Shown here: in pieces, positions 60,760-64,000 of the stretch
Position numbering within the stretch: position 1 is the stretch's first letter
How the letters are laid out: every line of letters begins with the position of its first letter
NCBI RefSeq assembly: GCF_031656915.1
Contig: NZ_CP134227.1
Coordinates: 2,790,001-2,854,000, forward strand
Reading direction: 5' to 3'
Length of the DNA: 64,000 bases
From: Nocardioides marmorisolisilvae
GTDB taxonomy: Bacteria > Actinomycetota > Actinomycetes > Propionibacteriales > Nocardioidaceae
The notes under the pieces: generated by a model
What the model saw: the letters and a program-made list of their open reading frames with translations, nothing else
What the model was told of the DNA's origin: nothing
Databases searched by the model: none
Position numbers and translations under genes: made by a program

Positions 60760-61053
60760 ATGCTTGAAAGCGAAACCTACCTCCGCTGGGTGGACGGCTT
60801 GCGCGACCGCAGGGCCGCGATGCGTGTCCAGGTCAGGGTGGATCGGCTCGCAGCCGGCAACCCGGGCGACGTGAGACCAGTCGGCGCTGGCATCTCGGAG
60901 ATGCGGATCGACTACGGGCCGGGATACCGGGTCTACTTCCAGAAGCGCGGCGACACGCTGGTCGTTCTCCTGTGTGGTGGCGACAAGTCCACACAGCCGA
61001 AGGACATCGAGAACGCCAAACGGATTGCGAAGGAGTGGAAGCACGATGGCTGA
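60760..61053 (+). CDS. higB: RelE/HigB-type toxin
   Basis: A 97-residue toxin of the addiction-module killer family. Characteristic pattern: YLRWVDGLRDRRAAMRVQVRVDRLAAGNPGDVRPVGAGISEMRIDYGPGYRVYF, followed by VVLLCGGDKSTQPKDIENAKRIAKEW. Such proteins cleave mRNA on the ribosome. ATG at 60760 is taken; a TTG at 60742 in frame is possible. Its stop overlaps the antitoxin by eight bases. Toxin-before-antitoxin order is typical of HigBA. Only 42 bases separate it from the integrase stop, so it is well placed to keep the element. Confidence 0.85.
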   Translation: MLESETYLRWVDGLRDRRAAMRVQVRVDRLAAGNPGDVRPVGAGISEMRIDYGPGYRVYFQKRGDTLVVLLCGGDKSTQPKDIENAKRIAKEWKHDG

Positions 61054-61339
61054 GAGGTTCACGCCGTACGACTCGGCAGATCACATCAAGTCACTCGAGG
61101 ACATCGCCTACTACCTCGAGGCCGTCCTCGAGGAGGCCGGCGACGACCCTGCCTTCATCACCCATGCTCTCGGCGTGATCGCACGGGCCCAGAACTTCAG
61201 CGATCTTGCCCGCAAGGTCGGCATGAGCCGCGAGGGCCTCTACAAGTCTCTCTCCAACAACGGGAACCCGAGCTTCGCCACGATCTACAAGGTGGCTCGG
61301 GCTCTCGGGCTTAAACTGGAGTTCCACTCCGTCGCCTGA
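61046..61339 (+). CDS. higA: HigA-type antitoxin (addiction module antidote)
   Basis: A 97-residue antidote with a helix-turn-helix domain: NFSDLARKVGMSREGLYKSLS with FATIYKVARALGLKLEF. The N-terminus (DSADHIKSLEDIAYYLEAVLEEAGDDP) is typical of putative addiction module antidote proteins. ATG at 61046 overlaps the toxin stop by eight bases. It neutralises HigB and represses the operon. The 139 bases after it up to 61478 show no gene. Confidence 0.85.
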   Translation: MAERFTPYDSADHIKSLEDIAYYLEAVLEEAGDDPAFITHALGVIARAQNFSDLARKVGMSREGLYKSLSNNGNPSFATIYKVARALGLKLEFHSVA

Positions 61340-61478
61340 CGGTCACCTCGACGGACCCAAGCGTTAGGGGCAGCAAGGCCAGAGCAGCGGTGCGACGAGC
61401 GTCCTTCCGCCCAGATAGGGCTACCCACAGGATTGATTCAAGGTCGACGGTGTGGCGGCGTACGGCTGACGGACTCTG

Positions 61479-61766
61479 CTAACGCTCGTCGGCGCTGGTT
61501 GAGACCGGTGCGACGAGAGGGAGTTGAACAGACCCGTCGGCGGGCGGTTGGTCCTCTTTTGATCGACTACGGCGACTAGAGACTTCTCCCTGGAATGGTG
61601 CCACGACGGTCAGCGATGCTGGTTCGGTGAGTTCGCCCCAACCACACGCCTCGGCAATCAAGTTCCGAGAGGTGGGAGAAAGCGTCTTGGCAGGCAGTGC
61701 CTTCAACCAACTGACGGAGTACGCCGCTTGAGACATCAACCAATCAGGCTCTCGATTCATGGCCAT
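61479..61766 (-). CDS. Small unknown protein downstream of the deaminase
   Basis: A 95-residue product starting MAMNREPDWLMSQAAYSVSW, with PLVAPVSTSADER at the end and a basic RRSRSKEDQ stretch. No family recognised; no membrane segment, no HTH. The ATG at 61766 has GAGGGA upstream. An alternative TTG start at 61814 would overlap the deaminase stop by three bases. It is transcribed after the deaminase gene in the same direction with 44 bases between, so it probably belongs to the same defence unit. Function unknown. Confidence 0.55.
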   Translation of the reverse strand: MAMNREPDWLMSQAAYSVSWLKALPAKTLSPTSRNLIAEACGWGELTEPASLTVVAPFQGEVSSRRSRSKEDQPPADGSVQLPLVAPVSTSADER

Positions 61767-61810
61767 CTCGTTTCCCTCACTCACGGTTTGAACTTCTACG
61801 AAGCCTAGGA

Positions 61811-63436
61811 TCAAGCACCGACAGTGCTCGTTGATGTGGAGTCGTCGCCGTCATCAAGATTGTCGTCTGACTCAGTTGCCTTCGACTCGGGCGGTTGCTC
61901 ACGCAACCGACGCACCACCGAGGTGATCGCCAGGACAACCTCGCTCTCCTTCGTTTGGACGGCGACGTCACTCCAGCCGAAACCCACCGGACACGCCGAA
62001 CCAGGGTCATGTTCAGCGATCCCGTTTCCAACCCGCCGCTCACCGGACCGGAAGACATCGTCATACCGATGCGGACCGAAGCCCACGAACGGTCGGAACG
62101 GCACACGCTCGAGGTTCGTGGGCTCCACCCTGCGCACAGTCAGCGGAGGAACCGTATCGATCAGGTCGCCAAAGAGATCCCCCGCGAGGCTCTTCGGATA
62201 GGGCTCGATGTATTGCACCTCGACGATCCCAGCGCCGATAATGAACTTGGTGCACTCGTGGCACGGAAAGGTAGTGGTGTACAGGCGTGCCCCGGCGATC
62301 GCCACTCCGCTTCTGGCGGCATCGACGATCGCGGCCTGCTCCGCGTGCAAGCAGCGGGTGAACTCGATCAACGATTTCGCGCGAGTTCCGTCCAGCACGG
62401 ACCTGCCGTTGGCGTCGGGTGCGGTCGCCTCGCGCAAGATCGCATTGCCGCCGGCCGCGTTTCGTTCCTCAGTGAAGTACCGCGCCTTCGCAAGGCGATC
62501 GATCAGCTCTCGGATGACCCGCTCGGTGTAGGCAGGGTTGGGGTCGGCCCCAGCCTGGAAGTCGCGGTGATCGGGCTCGTCGCCCTCCCGATACTGACCG
62601 CCGCCGGGCCTCGGCACCTCGTTCGTCCCTGGCAAATACGGTGTACCCAACCGGGGAACGATGACCGCACCAACTTGTCGACCGATGGCAGCGGACCTCA
62701 GTGCGGCCGCTTGGGCATGTCGCATCGCCTCCTCGTCCGCGGTCGGTGTCAGGAACGGAGCCGCGAAGACACCGCGCACGAATCGCTCCACCTCCCGGCG
62801 CCACTGACCACCCCGTTGGACGGGTAGGAAGAAGTCGGCCTCAGAGAACACGTCCCGGACGTGCTGACCATGCGCTGCGTCGGGATCAGCTTCGTCGCGT
62901 GCGATCAGGGCGGCGGCGCGTGCCTCCGGGGCGGCCGAGAAGCTCCCCTCCTGCTTGGCCAGGACGTCTGCGAGGTTCGTCGTGCGAACGGCGCTGTCCT
63001 CCACGATGGAGACGAGCCAGAACGCCGTGCCGTACACACTCTTCAGCAGGTCTGCTTCACGCGGGTGCTTGAGGCTGTCGAATACGAAGCAGGTGGGCTG
63101 TGGACCGTCGCCTTCGCTCGGCTGGCGAATGCTCGCGACACGCGCAACGGCCATTGCGGCTAGGGCACTGTCGTCTCCAGCTCCTCGGCGCAATCGGTCG
63201 CCCGCGTCCATCCGCGCCTCGTAGTACCCGCGATCCGTGAGGCGAGGAAGCGGGTCGGCGGTCGGAGCCACCGCGTCGAGCAGGTCAGCGAGTCGGACGT
63301 GCTCGACGCGATAGTCGTATGGGCGAAGAGTCGCGATGAGCGCCTTGACGACCTGGGCCCGGCTGGAACCGATTGGCGCCACCAAGCCGAGGAAGACGTC
63401 GTGACGCTCCGGCTCGTCGTCGGCGAGTCTCTTCAA
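61811..63436 (-). CDS. AvcD/DCD-like antiphage dCTP deaminase
   Basis: A 541-residue protein. The C-terminal half is a zinc-dependent cytidine/deoxycytidylate deaminase: H364-A-E366 in CLHAEQAAIV and P391-C392-H-E-C395 in TFPCHECTKF. The N-terminal ~230 residues resemble a P-loop nucleotide kinase-like domain starting VFLGLVAPIGSSRAQ, with a degenerate Walker A lacking Lys. Order and length fit the anti-phage dCTP/dCMP deaminases (AvcD, DCD) that deplete dCTP during infection. A TTG start at 63436 is used since the in-frame region upstream has no ATG or GTG before a stop. In Vibrio the enzyme is kept inactive by an RNA antitoxin (AvcI); a similar RNA here is not proven. Confidence 0.8.
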   Translation of the reverse strand: MKRLADDEPERHDVFLGLVAPIGSSRAQVVKALIATLRPYDYRVEHVRLADLLDAVAPTADPLPRLTDRGYYEARMDAGDRLRRGAGDDSALAAMAVARVASIRQPSEGDGPQPTCFVFDSLKHPREADLLKSVYGTAFWLVSIVEDSAVRTTNLADVLAKQEGSFSAAPEARAAALIARDEADPDAAHGQHVRDVFSEADFFLPVQRGGQWRREVERFVRGVFAAPFLTPTADEEAMRHAQAAALRSAAIGRQVGAVIVPRLGTPYLPGTNEVPRPGGGQYREGDEPDHRDFQAGADPNPAYTERVIRELIDRLAKARYFTEERNAAGGNAILREATAPDANGRSVLDGTRAKSLIEFTRCLHAEQAAIVDAARSGVAIAGARLYTTTFPCHECTKFIIGAGIVEVQYIEPYPKSLAGDLFGDLIDTVPPLTVRRVEPTNLERVPFRPFVGFGPHRYDDVFRSGERRVGNGIAEHDPGSACPVGFGWSDVAVQTKESEVVLAITSVVRRLREQPPESKATESDDNLDDGDDSTSTSTVGA

Positions 63437-63796
63437 CGTTCCGGGAGTATCTGGCGCTTCGGGTGTCAGCTCGGCACCTTCTCAGGATGACGGAGCACTA
63501 CCGGCTGCGTGCCCTCGGGGCTGAGACTACAGCGCAGTTGCCGGGCGCCGGCTCCGTGGTGAGCCAGTCGATTCCTTGTGAGCGTGCAACCCACAAGCGG
63601 ACACCGAGTCGTCCCCCTCCAGGCACTGCGACCACCTCGACGTCTGCGACCACTGCGACGGCACCTCGACCTTTCGAGCCTGACGCCCTGCGCCCACCAC
63701 TGATGTCGCCTTCTCGCTACCCCAACCTCGGCGCGTCGCTTGACATCACCTTGGCAGAACGCGCATTCTGCTTTGACAGTGTCAAAGGAGGTCGTC
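63437..63796. other. Intergenic region between deaminase and rightward gene
   Basis: About 360 bases without a convincing protein gene; ORFs here lack ribosome binding sites and similarity. It must contain the deaminase promoter at left and the rightward promoter at right. It could also encode a small antitoxin RNA for the deaminase, which is a hypothesis based on AvcI in Vibrio. Confidence 0.5.
63754..63787 (+). promoter_or_regulatory. Two abutting palindromes before the partial gene at right edge
   Basis: GCAGAA (63754-63759) and TTCTGC (63766-63771) form an 18-base palindrome with one mismatch. It touches CTTTGACA (63771-63778) and TGTCAAAG (63780-63787), a perfect 17-base palindrome with one central base. 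The second ends with the AAAGGAGG ribosome site. TTGACA boxes occur at 63740-63745 and within the palindrome. Probably operator sites for the regulator of this gene. Confidence 0.55.
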
Positions 63797-64000
63797 ATGC
63801 CAGACGGCGATGTATTCACCCGCGGAGTGGCGCGACGGTGGCGAAATCTGGCTGCGGCGTTGCGTGATGGCCTGCCAGCGGAAGAGTGCGCTCTGCGAAT
63901 CGAGCACAGCCTCGCAGCGGAGCTTCGTAAAGCTGGCGGGCTCGCCCGCCCAGGCCTTGAGGACCTGCTGAATGCCGACGCCGTCGATGAAACTCAAGTT
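63797..64000 (+). CDS. Hypothetical protein, partial (runs off right edge)
   Basis: An open frame of 68 codons starting MPDGDVFTRGVARRWRNLAA and continuing past the window. AAAGGAGGT stands directly before the ATG at optimal spacing, and two palindromes lie just upstream, so it is very likely a real gene. The visible part is probably a helical domain (LRIEHSLAAELRKAGGL) of unknown family. It may be the next cargo gene of the tRNA-Ala element. Confidence 0.65.
   Translation, partial: MPDGDVFTRGVARRWRNLAAALRDGLPAEECALRIEHSLAAELRKAGGLARPGLEDLLNADAVDETQV

Larger units (their letters stand above)
59342..64000. mobile_element. Integrated mobile element at tRNA-Ala (left end; continues beyond window)
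   Basis: Left boundary is the truncated tRNA-Ala followed by the integrase. The cargo seen so far is a HigBA-type toxin-antitoxin pair, a small unknown protein, a dCTP-deaminase-like defence protein and a gene running off the edge. Codon choice in these genes is less GC-rich than in the chromosome to the left. Whether it is a prophage-like, conjugative or satellite element cannot be judged; no structural or transfer genes are visible. Confidence 0.75.

Noticed and set aside
63466-63819. 117-codon minus-strand frame and a plus-strand frame from 63487 in the region right of the deaminase
   Set aside because: Both are Arg/Thr/Pro-rich without ribosome sites or domains, and the plus-strand one conflicts with the better-supported gene start at 63797.
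63782-63997. 71-codon minus-strand frame at the right edge
   Set aside because: Antisense of the frame starting at 63797, which has a strong AAAGGAGGT site; the minus-strand frame has none.
1-64000. CRISPR arrays, rRNA genes and cobalamin or glycine riboswitches
   Set aside because: None seen: no regularly spaced identical repeats, no rRNA-like stretches and no recognisable B12-box before the corrinoid genes. A covariance-model search would be needed to exclude weak riboswitches.
1-64000. Insertion sequences
   Set aside because: No transposase-like frame (DDE or HUH motif) or terminal inverted repeats were found; only the integrase element is supported.

Overview
The window is high-GC DNA in which nearly every base is coding. 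It has many GTG and TTG starts and many 1-4 base stop/start overlaps. Gene content points to an aerobic actinomycete, most likely Nocardioides or a close relative: an AlkB-rubredoxin fusion, a LysX-type fusion, the fhaA-fhaB-pstP-rodA-pbpA-pknA-pknB cell-envelope cluster with tRNA-Leu upstream, CrgA, and a DUF222/HNH remnant. In Mycobacterium and relatives that cluster lies close to oriC, so this window probably does too. The genus is an inference.

Layout. (1) 1-13024 is a quaternary-amine and one-carbon region. A leftward operon carries betaine aldehyde dehydrogenase, choline dehydrogenase and a betaine-type ABC ATPase (cut by the window edge). Next come an IclR regulator, formyl-THF deformylase, an MttB/MtgB-family methyltransferase, a second IclR regulator, a corrinoid protein, a methyl-THF methyltransferase, a ferredoxin-ATPase corrinoid activator, a DUF1638 protein and a methylene-THF reductase. 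Together they suggest uptake of choline or betaine, corrinoid-dependent removal of a methyl group onto THF, and oxidation to formate. (2) 13172-15500 is alkane hydroxylase with a ferredoxin and a TetR regulator. (3) 15646-29455 is mixed oxidative and lipid metabolism: two GMC/sugar-lactone type enzymes, acyl-CoA dehydrogenase, SDR, a desaturase with its reductase and a PucR regulator, enoyl-CoA hydratase and two hydrolases. (4) 29477-33639 holds LysX and a VapBC pair. (5) 33943-48398 holds tRNA-Leu, the Ser/Thr kinase and cell-wall elongation cluster, then DUF881, a tandem CrgA, a broken HNH gene, rhomboid, cyclophilin and SURF1. (6) 48429-51996 holds a metallo-hydrolase and a sulfatase with its formylglycine-generating enzyme. 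(7) 52124-58216 is a hemerythrin plus three-subunit formate dehydrogenase operon, which could oxidise the formate made by the one-carbon region.

(8) From about 59342 to the right edge lies an integrated mobile element. It begins at a 44-base 3' fragment of tRNA-Ala(TGC) followed directly by a tyrosine integrase, then a HigBA-type toxin-antitoxin pair, a small unknown gene and a 541-residue protein resembling the AvcD/DCD antiphage dCTP deaminases. A further gene with a strong ribosome binding site runs off the edge. Its far end, with the expected regenerated tRNA-Ala, is not in the window.

The most notable signals are the corrinoid methyl-transfer island with two matching 36-37 bp inverted-repeat operators, the tRNA-Ala element carrying the deaminase defence gene, the duplicated CrgA, and two separate palindromes at regulatory or replication-like positions. 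All functional assignments come from reading motifs; no database search was run.
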